64,000 bases of DNA, from positions 124,001-188,000 of the forward strand of contig NZ_JACNYK010000005.1 of NCBI RefSeq assembly GCF_014692505.1, written 5' to 3'. This document shows positions 8,860 through 19,500 of the stretch, piece after piece. Below the pieces are notes generated by a model. That model was not told the DNA's origin and ran no database searches. It saw only the letters and a list, made by a program, of their open reading frames with translations. Made by a program: the position numbers and the translations under genes. This DNA comes from Sphingobacterium arenae (GTDB taxonomy: Bacteria > Bacteroidota > Bacteroidia > Sphingobacteriales > Sphingobacteriaceae). Position 1 is the first letter of the stretch. Every line of letters starts with the position of its first letter.

Positions 8860-9996
8860 TTATCGCGATTTTCCTTCAATTACCTCTCTATAATAGGATT
8901 CATAAAGAGGGAGAATCTTGCTTAAATCAAATTCTTTTGCTCGTGCAAATGCCGCATCCTTGAATACCCGTAGCCGCTCACAATCTTCCAGGATATGAAT
9001 GGAATGTTTTGCCATATCATCGATGTCCCCGATATTGCTAAGGAATCCGCTCACACCGTTCAGGTTCAGCTCAGGCAGACCATCGGCGTTAGAGGAAACA
9101 ACAGGCACGTGGCATGCCATGGCTTCTAAAGCGGCTAATCCAAAGCTTTCGGAAGAGGAGGGCATCAAGAATAAATCTGAAACCGACAAGATTTCCTCAA
9201 TAGCTTCCTGTTTCCCTAAAAAACGTACATTTTGGCTTACTTCCAATTGACGAGCTAGCTCCTCTGTATTTCGTCGTTCAGGTCCATCACCAACCATCAA
9301 AAGCTTGCTTGGAATAACATCATTTATTTTCTGAAAAATGCGGACGACATCTTGCGTGTTTTTAACCTTTCGGAAATTGGATGTATGGATAACAATACGT
9401 TCATTCTCTGGAGCTATAGCCCTTTTGAAATGTTCCCTGTTTTTATTGTGAAAGCGAGAGAAGTCTATAAAATTGGGAATCACACGTATATCGCGGGTAA
9501 TCTCAAAAGATTCTAATGTTTGTTCTCGTAAATTTTCCGAGACGGCCGTGACACCGTCAGAATGGTTTATCGAAAACGTTACTACCGGATTGAAGCTTTT
9601 ATCCTTTCCGACCAACGTAATATCTGTTCCGTGTAGGGTTGTTACAACGGGAATATGGATGCCGTAGGATGCTGCTAATATCTGTTTTGCCAAATAGGCA
9701 ACAGATGCATGCGGAATTGCATAATGTACGTGTAGTAAATCCAGCTTTTCGAATCGGACGACATCGACCAATTTACTTGCTAAAGCAGATTCGTAGGGAG
9801 AAAAGTCAAATAATGGGTATTGCGCAACGGCAACTTCGTGATAATAAAGATTCTCTGAAAAAAAATCTAGTCTAGCGGGTTGAGAGTATGTGATGAAGTG
9901 GATTTCATGTCCGCTGGAAGCAAGCGCTTTGCCGAGTTCTGTTGCAACTACACCACTCCCTCCAAAAGTAGGATAACATACGATGCCTATTTTCAT
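8860..9996 (-). CDS. bshA: N-acetyl-alpha-D-glucosaminyl L-malate synthase (bacillithiol)
   Basis: 378 residues of GT4-type glycosyltransferase with the BshA N-terminus (MKIGIVCYPTFGGSGVVATE) and family signatures (HVHYAIPHASVAYLAKQ, TTLHGTDITLVG, SSSESFGLAALEAMACHVPV, the last carrying the EX7E-type nucleotide-sugar site). BshA joins UDP-GlcNAc and L-malate, the first step of bacillithiol synthesis, a low-molecular-weight thiol used by Firmicutes and many Bacteroidota. bshB and bshC are not in this window. Confidence 0.93.
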   Translation of the reverse strand: MKIGIVCYPTFGGSGVVATELGKALASSGHEIHFITYSQPARLDFFSENLYYHEVAVAQYPLFDFSPYESALASKLVDVVRFEKLDLLHVHYAIPHASVAYLAKQILAASYGIHIPVVTTLHGTDITLVGKDKSFNPVVTFSINHSDGVTAVSENLREQTLESFEITRDIRVIPNFIDFSRFHNKNREHFKRAIAPENERIVIHTSNFRKVKNTQDVVRIFQKINDVIPSKLLMVGDGPERRNTEELARQLEVSQNVRFLGKQEAIEEILSVSDLFLMPSSSESFGLAALEAMACHVPVVSSNADGLPELNLNGVSGFLSNIGDIDDMAKHSIHILEDCERLRVFKDAAFARAKEFDLSKILPLYESYYREVIEGKSR

Positions 9997-10090
9997 CTGT
10001 ATATAATTATTGTTATGCGAATAAATCTCGTCGTGTAAATAAGTTTCATCACACGGCGGTTGTATTTAACTGTATGTAAAAGATACGGGG

Positions 10091-10098
10091 CAAAGATA
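10091..10098 (-). promoter_or_regulatory. bshA promoter -7 box
   Basis: Minus strand reads TATCTTTG (TAnnTTTG), 95 bp upstream of bshA, with a TTG 23 nt further upstream (10124-10122), slightly longer than the optimal 19-21 spacing. Confidence 0.45.
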
Positions 10099-10171
10099 AG
10101 GATGGTTTTATAATTGCTTTGCAATAATTATACAAAATAGAAAGTTATGCTGTTTTAATGATGTTTAGATA

Positions 10172-10214
10172 AAGAAAAACGAGCCAGTTTGAGTAGAACG
10201 GGCCCGTTTTTCTT
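10172..10214. terminator. Terminator at left boundary of the PUL
   Basis: Stem AAGAAAAACG(a)GCC paired with GGCCCGTTTTTCTT, one mismatch, with flanking A and T runs. On the minus strand it follows the PL12 lyase stop at 10273 and so ends the lyase-GH88 transcript. Confidence 0.75.
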
Positions 10215-10272
10215 AACATTTTAAATTATGTGAACTCGGCTAACAACGAAATAAAAGTATCTAACCGTGTCG

Positions 10273-12243
10273 TTAAAAATGATGTTGAATGGTTTGTTTT
10301 TTTCCATCTATTGAAATGGAGAGATGGATATTTCCGGTCTCCGGTGTATTTCCAGCTTCTTCTTGGAAAACTATTCTTGGTGCAGTTTCTCCTTGATAAG
10401 GATAAAGCACCGTAGCAAAGTGAACACTTTTCTGATCGGTTTTATTTTGTTCAAATACAAAAGCAGGACGTTCTACCTCAGTCCGGTAGAAGTAAGAAAC
10501 TTTTCCCTCTTCTTCTGCTAATTGTGCTTGGTCTTGGTTAAAGTTGCGAATGAATAGGTTATTACCATCTTTAAACCTTGTGGTAACACTATTTTCTTGG
10601 TTATTGTATACCGGGTTACTATTCTCAACCAATTGGAAGTGAATACCGACCTTACCGACATCTTTTCCTTCGGCTTTATCTAAGATGATAAAATATTGTT
10701 GATCAATAAATAAGACCGTCCGGATATGATTCAATCCTGTATAACTTGGATTTTTATAGACCAGAACATCTAGTTTGTCAGAAGTATGCCAGTTAATGAG
10801 CTGCGCATCGTTGATTTCTATGTCTTCATTATTTAAAGTCAACGTCTTGTGGATTTTTGTCTGACGGTACCAATTCCGTAGCTTTAGGATTTCTTCGTCG
10901 CCACCATAAACAAATACGCCCGCATCAGGCATAAAGTTTCTACCCTTCACCCATAACTCAAATGTTCCGTTATCCGGTTGACTATGCCAGAAAGCCGGTG
11001 GGCTTGCTTTGAGTACCATAGTCGTGGCGTTATCTTTCCAGCTGTTTCGAAAGGTATAAAATCCACCATCTTTCAACCCGTGAGAAAGAAAGGGAAGTAT
11101 TTCTCCTTTTTTACCGTCTGTAGCATAATAGGTTATTGTTTTGTTTTCTGGAAATACCTGCTGCCAATCCTGAAAGTTTCTAATAGAGACCTTCTTGTCG
11201 GCTACCCACGCGTCTCCAAACATTGGAAATGAATAGTCTGGAAAAGAAAAGTTTACTTGTGCCATGATCATTTTTTCTATAATATCTTTATAAGATGGCG
11301 GAAACTCATGGTCAATATTAGCCAATTGTGCCATTCGTAGTGCTTTCAAAAAGATATTAATGGCAGCGGTGTGGTAGTTGGGAGATAATTCAAACTGCAT
11401 ACCATCTGGATAGATCTGCTTTTTTATCTCTGTATTTAAGATTTCGATTCCGCTTTTACGCCAAGTAGGTGCATTTTTTAATTCCGGGAAAAACGCACCT
11501 GCATAAATCATACGTTGTGCTTCGAAAAGTAAATGGTTACCCTTTTCCGAGTAATTTTCTAATATATGGTTTGCATGCTTATTATAGTTGTTTAAAAACA
11601 CCATCAGAAATTCGGGCGTGAAATGAGGCGAAGTCAAGAACATATTAAATAAGCCTGTCTGTTCTTGAATACGATGTGATACCTCCAATGGACGCCAAGC
11701 AAACCGGTCATTCTCTTTGGAAAGTCCTTTAGGGTTTTTCTTCACCCAGTCCACATATTGTGCGATCCATTCTTTAGCATATTTTTCATCTCCACTTGAC
11801 CAATAAGCTAAACCCATTGGGGTCCACCAATAATGACGATGGAGTTGCCATCTTACTTCGTTGTCCTTAACAGGCCAGTATTCCCAGTTGATGTCTTTTC
11901 CATAGTCAAAGTAACCATAACCTTTATGAACATAAAAGTGATGATCTAGCCCTTTGTCGGCCTTTTCTTGATTATCTTTGGATAATTTCTTGCCCAAAAA
12001 CCGACCTTTATCCGCAAGATTGTAATCTGGATGTTTAATGTCTGTACGCTTTTTATAATAATTCAACAGCGTTTTGGAAGCCTCCTGGTATTTTTGTTTG
12101 GAAACCAGTTGTTTAACTTTTTCTAATCCCGGGTGATCCAGATTAAGAATGGCAAAATCATCCTTAGAAATACTGGATTTCTTTTGCCCGATAACGGACA
12201 GTGGGAAAAGTAGGATAAACAGATATAGAAATTTCAATTTCAT
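10273..12243 (-). CDS. HepIII-like heparan sulfate lyase (PL12)
   Basis: 656 residues: signal peptide (1-20, ending VIGQ), alpha-helical toroid domain, then a beta-sandwich heparinase II/III domain. Length and layout match Pedobacter heparinus heparinase III (659 aa). Its catalytic Asn240, Tyr294 and His424 (from memory of the literature) find counterparts here at Asn236 (KGNHLLFEAQ), Tyr290 (ELSPNYH) and His420 (FWHSQPDNG), a constant offset of four, which strongly supports orthology. It would cleave low-sulfated heparan sulfate by beta-elimination, leaving unsaturated uronic acids for the GH88 enzyme encoded 6 bp upstream in the same operon. A type I signal suggests the periplasm. Confidence 0.9.
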   Translation of the reverse strand: MKLKFLYLFILLFPLSVIGQKKSSISKDDFAILNLDHPGLEKVKQLVSKQKYQEASKTLLNYYKKRTDIKHPDYNLADKGRFLGKKLSKDNQEKADKGLDHHFYVHKGYGYFDYGKDINWEYWPVKDNEVRWQLHRHYWWTPMGLAYWSSGDEKYAKEWIAQYVDWVKKNPKGLSKENDRFAWRPLEVSHRIQEQTGLFNMFLTSPHFTPEFLMVFLNNYNKHANHILENYSEKGNHLLFEAQRMIYAGAFFPELKNAPTWRKSGIEILNTEIKKQIYPDGMQFELSPNYHTAAINIFLKALRMAQLANIDHEFPPSYKDIIEKMIMAQVNFSFPDYSFPMFGDAWVADKKVSIRNFQDWQQVFPENKTITYYATDGKKGEILPFLSHGLKDGGFYTFRNSWKDNATTMVLKASPPAFWHSQPDNGTFELWVKGRNFMPDAGVFVYGGDEEILKLRNWYRQTKIHKTLTLNNEDIEINDAQLINWHTSDKLDVLVYKNPSYTGLNHIRTVLFIDQQYFIILDKAEGKDVGKVGIHFQLVENSNPVYNNQENSVTTRFKDGNNLFIRNFNQDQAQLAEEEGKVSYFYRTEVERPAFVFEQNKTDQKSVHFATVLYPYQGETAPRIVFQEEAGNTPETGNIHLSISIDGKKQTIQHHF

Positions 12244-12249
12244 GGGGTT

Positions 12250-13446
12250 CTAATTTAAGGTTTTTAAATCTATATTTTTAGCTTTCGCATACCGTACAAG
12301 AGCTTCTAAATAATAATAGTCGGCATAGTTTAAAGGTGTATCTATTTCTGAATTATATAAAAATGCCCCTACACTATGTTTTAGGATAAAGTATCCATTG
12401 GTATCTTCTCCTGCCAAATATTCCGGAGAGGACAATGATTGTAAAATATCTTCTGCATATTCGAAGTAGGCATTATTCTCCGTAAACTGTGCTAGATCTA
12501 TTAATCCTGCTGCGATAACGGAAGCTGCAGAGGCATCTTTTGGCGCTCTTTCTCCACCGTTATGAATATCATAATCCCAATAAGGTATTTTGTCTTCGTC
12601 CACGTTAGGGTGTTCCATAATGTATTTGGCAATATCGATGGCATGTTTTAAAAAGACGGGATTATTTGTTTCCTTGTATGCCATCGTGTAACCATATAAT
12701 CCCCAAGCTTGCCCTCTTGCCCAAGCCGACTCATGCGTTAGTCCTTGATGGGTTTCTTTTTGAATAGCTCGTCCAGAAAGTGTATCATAACTAATAACAT
12801 GATATGAACTGTTGTCGGGCCTGTAGTGATTTTTTAACGTAGTGAGCGAATGCTGCACCGAAGCATCCGCATATTCCGGTTTATTAAATGTTTTACTTGC
12901 CCAAAAGAGAAAATCAAGGTTCATCATATTATCTATAATAACAGGGAATTCCCAATGGCCGAAATCCCAAGAGCGGATTGCGCCAACTGTTTTGTTATAA
13001 CGTTTGTAGAGATTATCAGAACCTTTCTTCAGCGTAGGCAAAAACGCCTTGTCCCTAGTGATTCTATATCCGTTTCCGAATGAACAGTAGATCATAAATC
13101 CTAAATCGTGCGTATGGGTGAAATCTTGTAAAGAATCCATAGCCAAGGTAAATTTCCGTGCACTACTGGCTAAAGCCTTATCACCAGATATCTCGTATCC
13201 ATACCATAGGGAGCCGGGAAAGAAACCAGAAGTCCAGTCTTCTTGGTGTGCCAACCGTACAGAACCATCATGATTAATAGACCGAGGAGAGAATCCAGGG
13301 ATATACGTGTCAGCAGCTTTTTTTAATTGATGTACAGCACGATGTTTCGCATCTTTAAGCCAATTCAAATCGTCTTGTGCCTGTGCTTGATTCCCTATAA
13401 ATGATAAGGCAATACAACTCATTAGGAGGCTAGCAATTTTTTTCAT
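12250..13446 (-). CDS. GH88 unsaturated glucuronyl hydrolase
   Basis: 398 residues from the chosen ATG at 13446 (MKKIASLLMS), which begins a normal signal peptide (cleavage after AQAQ, ~24); the longer start at 13497 would bury that signal. The (alpha/alpha)6 barrel carries the two GH88 catalytic-type aspartates: Asp114 in HTHDLGFM and Asp172 in IDNMMNLDF. The enzyme hydrates the C4-C5 double bond left by polysaccharide lyases, releasing a keto-uronic acid. Position next to a PL12 lyase in a heparan locus points to unsaturated heparan disaccharides. Periplasmic by its signal. Confidence 0.92.
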   Translation of the reverse strand: MKKIASLLMSCIALSFIGNQAQAQDDLNWLKDAKHRAVHQLKKAADTYIPGFSPRSINHDGSVRLAHQEDWTSGFFPGSLWYGYEISGDKALASSARKFTLAMDSLQDFTHTHDLGFMIYCSFGNGYRITRDKAFLPTLKKGSDNLYKRYNKTVGAIRSWDFGHWEFPVIIDNMMNLDFLFWASKTFNKPEYADASVQHSLTTLKNHYRPDNSSYHVISYDTLSGRAIQKETHQGLTHESAWARGQAWGLYGYTMAYKETNNPVFLKHAIDIAKYIMEHPNVDEDKIPYWDYDIHNGGERAPKDASAASVIAAGLIDLAQFTENNAYFEYAEDILQSLSSPEYLAGEDTNGYFILKHSVGAFLYNSEIDTPLNYADYYYLEALVRYAKAKNIDLKTLN

Positions 13447-13789
13447 CTGTATAATTTTGTTTTTTTTAATGTTGATGAAGCTATCAGATTTATTCATCCC
13501 ACGATGTGATCTGAAAAATCATGATGGTCTCATAATAATCTTCGCTTTTTATTGAATCATAAAATTAGATAGCTTGTTTGTAATGCTCTTTCAGTTTTAA
13601 ACAAAATCATTTTGATTTTGATGAATATCAGAAGGTTGGGGTGGTGATTAAGCGTTGCTCAGGCTGCCCTAAAAGACGCATAATTTGGTGTGATTAACCA
13701 AAATTAAAAGTATTCTGGATAAAATTTAAATAGCTGAGAAGTGATTACCGTTACTTTTGATGTAGTTATCACAATGTAAATCTAACATC
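13447..13789. promoter_or_regulatory. Divergent PUL promoter region (GH88/lyase versus PL15-SusCD)
   Basis: 343 bp without a gene between two divergent PUL operons. It contains TTGATGAA at 13472-13479 and TTTGATGAA at 13616-13624, the octamer that also forms an inverted repeat at 30080-30105; a TTAAAAGTAT stretch near 13704 that recurs upstream of the first SusC gene at 16442; a rightward -7 box TACTTTTG at 13752-13759; and a leftward TAATTTTG at 13706-13699. Neither -7 box has a good TTG partner, which fits promoters needing an activator such as the HTCS. Confidence 0.5.
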
Positions 13790-16387
13790 ATGAGAAGAAT
13801 ATTTATCCTTGCCATATTGGTGCAATTCTTGTCTTTTAATGAGGTGCTCGGTCAGGCGACGCTACGGCTTAACGATGTGACCTTGATGCACGAGATGCGG
13901 GCAACGCCATATCCATTAGACAGAGCCGTTGTAAAAAATAGAAAAGTAGCCTTTATGTGGCCTCTCGAAACAACAAGTAAAGCGCATGCTGCTTTAGATG
14001 GGATGGAGGAAGAGCATGGTGACCAAAAACCAGACCCCAATCAAATAAATTACCGACTGCGTATTTCCCAAGATAGTTTGTTCCGGAAAGAGGTGATTGA
14101 AGCCGATTGTCCCTGGGCATTCTATAATGCAGCGGAAATATACGAAAATGGGGAGTGGTTTTGGCAATATGGGTATGCAGATGGTGAAAAGACAGATTGG
14201 TCGCCGGTGTTGCGGTTTACCGTCATAAATGACGGCTACGTATTTAACCCGCCTACATTTTCTAACCTAATGGCGAAGCTGCCCGCTACGCATCCCAGAA
14301 TTTGGGTCGAAAAAGACGCATGGGATGCGTTTATTGAAAAAAGCAAAAATAAGGAAGAACGCGATTGGTATATTGCGTATGCCAACAAAGTCGTCGATGA
14401 AGAAGTTAAACATTTAGCTGATGTTATCGATACAAGCAAAGTAGCCGAGCTGGATTTGGAAGTAAAGCGTAATGCATTGTTGGTACGCGAAAGTCGGAGA
14501 GTCGTTGATAGGGAAGAAGCAAATACCGAAGGCTTAATTCGGGCTTTCCTTTTGACGAAAGATGAGCGTTATTTTAAGGCGGCTATGTATAGGATCGAAG
14601 AAATGGTGAGTTGGAGAAATAGCCCTTATCTTAAAGGCGATTTCAATGCCTCTACATTGCTTTCGTTGAGTACGATGGCATATGACTCGTTTTATGATTT
14701 ACTTTCGAAGGAACAAAAGGCTTTATTGCTTGAAGAAATAAAAGAGCATGGAAGCAATTTCTTTAACCGTTTCCATAATCATTTCGAAGCACATATAGCC
14801 GATAATCATTCTGTACAAATGACCTTACGTATCTTTACGATGGCGGCTTTCGCTACCTATGGTGAATTACCGGAAGCAAAGAAATGGGCAGATTATTGTT
14901 ATAATGTATGGATAGCACGTTTCCCCGGTGTAAATGACGATGGTGGATGGCATAATGGTGATTCTTATTTCCATGTCAACATCCGCACGTTGATAGAAGT
15001 ACCCTTGCTTTATAGCAAATTAAGTGGTTACGACTTTTTTAAAGATCCTTGGTATAAGGGGTCCGCGATGTATGTCATGTTTCAGCAGCCACCATTCTCC
15101 AAATCGGCAGGTAACGGAAGTGCACATCTACGTGTCGCTAAACCAAACGGACAGCGCGTGGGCTATGCGGATGCTTTGGCAAAGTTAACCAATAACAGTT
15201 ATTTGGCGGATTATGTTCGGACAATCCAAGCGGATGAACCAGATGTCTTGAAAAGAGGCTTTGGAGCCAAACCGGGCGATCTATCCTGGTTCCGACTTCA
15301 AAATGATACCCCATTACCGATAGGAAAAGGCTTGGCAGATTTGCCATTATCCTACGTTTTTAGAAACACAGGCATTGCCACCTTTATGTCTAGCTGGAAA
15401 AATTTAAAAAGAAATGCTATGGCAACGTTTCGTTCCAGCCCGTACGGTTCTACCTCGCACGCCGTAGCAAATCAAAATGCGTTTAATACCTTTTATGATG
15501 GTAAGCCACTTTTTTACAGTAGTGGTCATCATGTCAGTTTTACAGATAAACATGCTGTCTATAGCCATAGAGGCACACGCGCGCATAATGCTATTCTGGT
15601 TAATGGCATGGGGCAGCGGATAGGTACGGAAGGTTATGGGTGGATTCCACGGCATTATACCGGTCGTAAAATTGGGTACGTCATTGGCGACGCGTCCAAT
15701 GCATACGGAAAGGTAATCTCCCCACTCTGGTTAAAAAGAGGTGAGGTGTCTGGTCTTGACTATTCTCCGGAAAACGGTTGGGATGAAAATAAGCTGAAAA
15801 TATTTAGACGGCATATTGTCCAATTGGGGGGCGCGGACTTGCTGTTTGTTTATGACGAGCTAGAAGCCAGTGAACCGGTAGTGTGGAATTATTTACTACA
15901 TACCGTAGAAGATTCTATGCAAGTTCATTCGGATGGAAAGGTGATACATGTAAAAGCTACTAATCAACAAGGAGCGTCGGATGCTTATATTTTTGCACCT
16001 GAAAAGTTGGATGTTCAACAAACAGACCAATTTTTTGTTCCGGCAGTTAATTGGTTGAGAGCGGACGATAAGGGGCATTTTGCTCCCTATCCAAACCACT
16101 GGCATTTTACCGCAACTTCCTCTAAGCAGTCTGTTTATCGCTATGCGACAGTCATTCGTACCCATCATAAGAAAGAGGTGGTATCTGCTCCTCATTGGAT
16201 AGATGAAAATACAATCGAAGTGGATGATTGGGTGATTCGTGTCAATATAAACGGCACAGGTGTTCCATCTTTTTCTGTACGAAATAAAAAAGGAGATGTT
16301 TCGCTCGAATATAATGATGTAACGACAGTTACCGAAAATGGGAAAACAACGGTATTAAAAGATCAACTACCGGATTTGGAAATTTAG
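13790..16387 (+). CDS. PL15-like heparan/heparin lyase (DUF4962 + heparinase II/III)
   Basis: 865 residues: signal peptide (1-22, ending VLGQ), an N-terminal DUF4962-type region, an alpha-helical toroid (residues ~160-500; HIADNHSVQM, DDGGWHNGDSYFHVN) and a C-terminal beta-sandwich lyase domain (STSHAVANQNAFNTFYDG; YSSGHHVSF). This architecture is that of PL15 lyases, including exo-acting heparin/heparan sulfate lyases described from gut Bacteroides. Within this locus the likely role is periplasmic exo-cleavage of oligosaccharides imported by the adjacent SusCD pair. Alginate lyases share the fold, so substrate rests on context. Confidence 0.78.
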   Translation: MRRIFILAILVQFLSFNEVLGQATLRLNDVTLMHEMRATPYPLDRAVVKNRKVAFMWPLETTSKAHAALDGMEEEHGDQKPDPNQINYRLRISQDSLFRKEVIEADCPWAFYNAAEIYENGEWFWQYGYADGEKTDWSPVLRFTVINDGYVFNPPTFSNLMAKLPATHPRIWVEKDAWDAFIEKSKNKEERDWYIAYANKVVDEEVKHLADVIDTSKVAELDLEVKRNALLVRESRRVVDREEANTEGLIRAFLLTKDERYFKAAMYRIEEMVSWRNSPYLKGDFNASTLLSLSTMAYDSFYDLLSKEQKALLLEEIKEHGSNFFNRFHNHFEAHIADNHSVQMTLRIFTMAAFATYGELPEAKKWADYCYNVWIARFPGVNDDGGWHNGDSYFHVNIRTLIEVPLLYSKLSGYDFFKDPWYKGSAMYVMFQQPPFSKSAGNGSAHLRVAKPNGQRVGYADALAKLTNNSYLADYVRTIQADEPDVLKRGFGAKPGDLSWFRLQNDTPLPIGKGLADLPLSYVFRNTGIATFMSSWKNLKRNAMATFRSSPYGSTSHAVANQNAFNTFYDGKPLFYSSGHHVSFTDKHAVYSHRGTRAHNAILVNGMGQRIGTEGYGWIPRHYTGRKIGYVIGDASNAYGKVISPLWLKRGEVSGLDYSPENGWDENKLKIFRRHIVQLGGADLLFVYDELEASEPVVWNYLLHTVEDSMQVHSDGKVIHVKATNQQGASDAYIFAPEKLDVQQTDQFFVPAVNWLRADDKGHFAPYPNHWHFTATSSKQSVYRYATVIRTHHKKEVVSAPHWIDENTIEVDDWVIRVNINGTGVPSFSVRNKKGDVSLEYNDVTTVTENGKTTVLKDQLPDLEI

Positions 16388-16434
16388 AAAATAAGAATAT
16401 GAAATAACGTTTAATCAAAAACGAAAGTATTTTG

Positions 16435-16463
16435 GACGATTTTAAAAGTATCCAAAAATCGTC
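16435..16463. promoter_or_regulatory. Inverted repeat upstream of first SusC gene
   Basis: Perfect 9-bp arms GACGATTTT / AAAATCGTC separated by 11 bp, 51 bp before the SusC start. The spacer contains part of TTAAAAGTAT, also found before the PL15 gene. Candidate binding site for the HTCS regulator, or a hairpin regulating SusC expression relative to PL15; no T run follows, so not a simple terminator. Confidence 0.4.
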
Positions 16464-16513
16464 ATGACTACATTCGTTTATTCTGAATAGACTACTAATT
16501 TAAATCACAATCT

Positions 16514-19500
16514 ATGAGACAGCTACTGTTTATATTATCCTTGCTATACAGTACCATATTGTATGCGCAGAAAATTACCGTGAATGGAGTCGTGACCAGT
16601 CAAACCGGAGAGGTGCTGGTGGGTGTTAGTATTAAGGAAAAAGGAACGAATAAAGAGACGACCACAGACGCAAAAGGTGGTTATGCGATGACAACGAGCA
16701 GCGCAGATGCGGTATTAATTTATTCGTATATCGGATACACGCCGATAGAAATAAAAGCGGGAGATAATGCCACACGAAGCGTCCAATTATTGGAGGAGAC
16801 GAAGAGTATGGATGAGGTGGTTGTTATCGGTTATGGTTCCGTGCAACGAAAGGATTTAACAGGCTCGGTGGCTTCTGTTTCGGGCGAGGAATTGAACAAA
16901 GTTCCTGTGCCGGATGTGACGATGGCGCTGGCTGGTCGGCTTGCCGGCGTACAGGTATCCGCATCGGAAGGAGCTCCCGGATCGGAAATGTCCATCAAAG
17001 TTCGTGGAGGAGGATCTATCACCCAGAGTAACGAACCTTTGTATGTGATTGATGGTGTTCCCCAAACAGAAGGTATAAATTTCTTAGACCCAACCGATAT
17101 CGAGAGTATCGATGTCTTGAAAGATGCGGCATCGACCGCTATTTACGGTTCCAGAGGGGCGAATGGTGTTATCCTAGTGACCACGAAGAAAAATAAAGCC
17201 GGACGGACCAATGTAACCTATGATACCTACATGGGGGGTAAAAGTATAAACAATACATTGCCGGTTTTGAAACCATATGACTATACCGTTTTGCAATATG
17301 AAAGAAGTTTGGCCGACGAGTCACGACTGGCAAGATTTGAGCAAACGTATGGTACATTTGATCAACTGGAAGAATTGTATATGAACCGGCCAGGTATAAA
17401 CTGGCAAGAGCAGGTTTTTGGAGGTACTGCGAATAGTCAGTACCATAAAATAGGTGTAAATGGTGGAAATCAAGCTACGCGGTATAGCCTTTTCTATTCG
17501 ATGAATAATGATGAAGGAATCATGTTGAATAGTGGGGCAAAAAAGCATGTGGCAAAACTCGCTCTAAACCATCAAGCCAATGAGCGGTTGAGTTTAAATG
17601 GAAGTGTTAACTATTCGGAGCAGAAAGTATACGGGTTAGGAACGAACGAAGGAAACACCTATCTCAATCAGCTACAGAATATCTTAACGTATAGACCGCT
17701 CTATGGGTTGGCGGGAACCGATGAAGATTTCCTAAACATGGAAGAAGATCCGGCACTGGAAGATGTACAAGGTAACACGTTGCAAAACCCTTTAGTCAAT
17801 GCAGAATCGCAACACCGAGATATTCTGGGAAGGTTTCTTTATTTAAATACCGACGTACAATATAAACTAACAGACCATATCACTTATCGAGGTCTGGTGA
17901 ATTACAGAAACATCTCGACAAAGACGGATTTGTTCTACGATAGACGTTCGATGATGGCAAAACGAAATAATGGTCCACAAGGCTCTATGGCAGATCAGGT
18001 ACGAAGTGGTTGGAGTTATTCCAACACACTTATGTATGAAAATACATTCAATCAAGACCACAAATTTGATGTTTTACTAGGGCAAGAGCAGAACTACCTC
18101 TTGACCAAGTATAACAGAGTTACAGCAACGGGTTTTCCTGACGAGACATTGGGCTTGGATAATCTGTATGAAGCATCCACTTTTCTAGGTGAATCCAATA
18201 ACCAAGATGAGCGGATGATATCGTTCTTTGCGAGAGCAAATTACAATTACAAAAGTAAATATTTGGTGTCTGCGAGTTTACGATCTGATGGATCTTCAAA
18301 GTTTGGCCCCAACAATAAATTTGGATACTTTCCTGCGGCATCTTTCGCTTGGCGAATCATTGAGGAGGATTTTATGAAAAACCAAGGTGTTCTTTCCGAC
18401 TTAAAACTTCGTTTTTCTATCGGTACATCGGGTAATAACCGGATTGCAAACTATACTTCCCTTGCCTTATTGTCTACAGGTACTTACCCATTAAACGACC
18501 GAATTAATGTGACCGTATTTCCGAATACGTTGCCCAATCCGGATCTGAAATGGGAAGCTACAAGAGCAGAGAATTTAGGATTGGATATGGCATTTTTTAA
18601 TCAGCGTATACAATTGACAGCTGAACTTTACCGAAATACTACAAAAGACCTTTTGCTGCAAGCGGAAGTACCGATGAGTTCGGGCTACTCGACAATGCTG
18701 ATTAATGCAGGATCGACACAGAATAGCGGTGTGGAATTAAGTATAAACACAACCAATATCAATACGCCAAACTTTAAATGGACAACCGATTTTAACTGGG
18801 CATTTAATAGAAATAAGGTATTGGCATTAACGGATGGAGAATCGTTTAGGAATGTGTTTTCGGACTGGGGAGTATTGACCGAAAGCGATTATATCATCCA
18901 AGTAGGACAGGCATTAGGACAAATGTATGGATACAAGACAGATGGTTTATACCAAGTCGATGATTTTAATTTTGACTCCAATACCCAAACCTATACGTTA
19001 AAAGATGGAATACCATATGATAATAACAATATACCACAGCCCGGTTTTTTAAAGTTTGTTGACACGGATGGAAATGGAACAATTAATCCTGACGATAGAG
19101 CGGTTATTGGAAACGCAATACCCAAAGGTATGGGCGGGCTTAATAACACATTTTCGTATAAGGGGATTGATTTGAGCATTTTCCTCAATTGGGCTTATGG
19201 AAATGATGTGTACAATGCCAATAAGTTATATAGCAGTCAAACACAATTGGATTATCGCAGTACACTTTCTTATTTCGCTGATAGATGGATGTCTATCGAT
19301 GCAAGTGGTAATAGAGTAACCGACCCTGCAGCCTTGGCAGCGATGAACGAAGGAAAAACCGTACCGGTTTATAACAGCAATACAGCACTACGTTTTTATG
19401 ATTATGTGGTTGAAAATGGTTCTTTTTTACGAATCAATAATATCAGTATAGGTTATACAATTCCAAAGAGTTTCCTTTCTAGATTTAAAATTAATGGACT

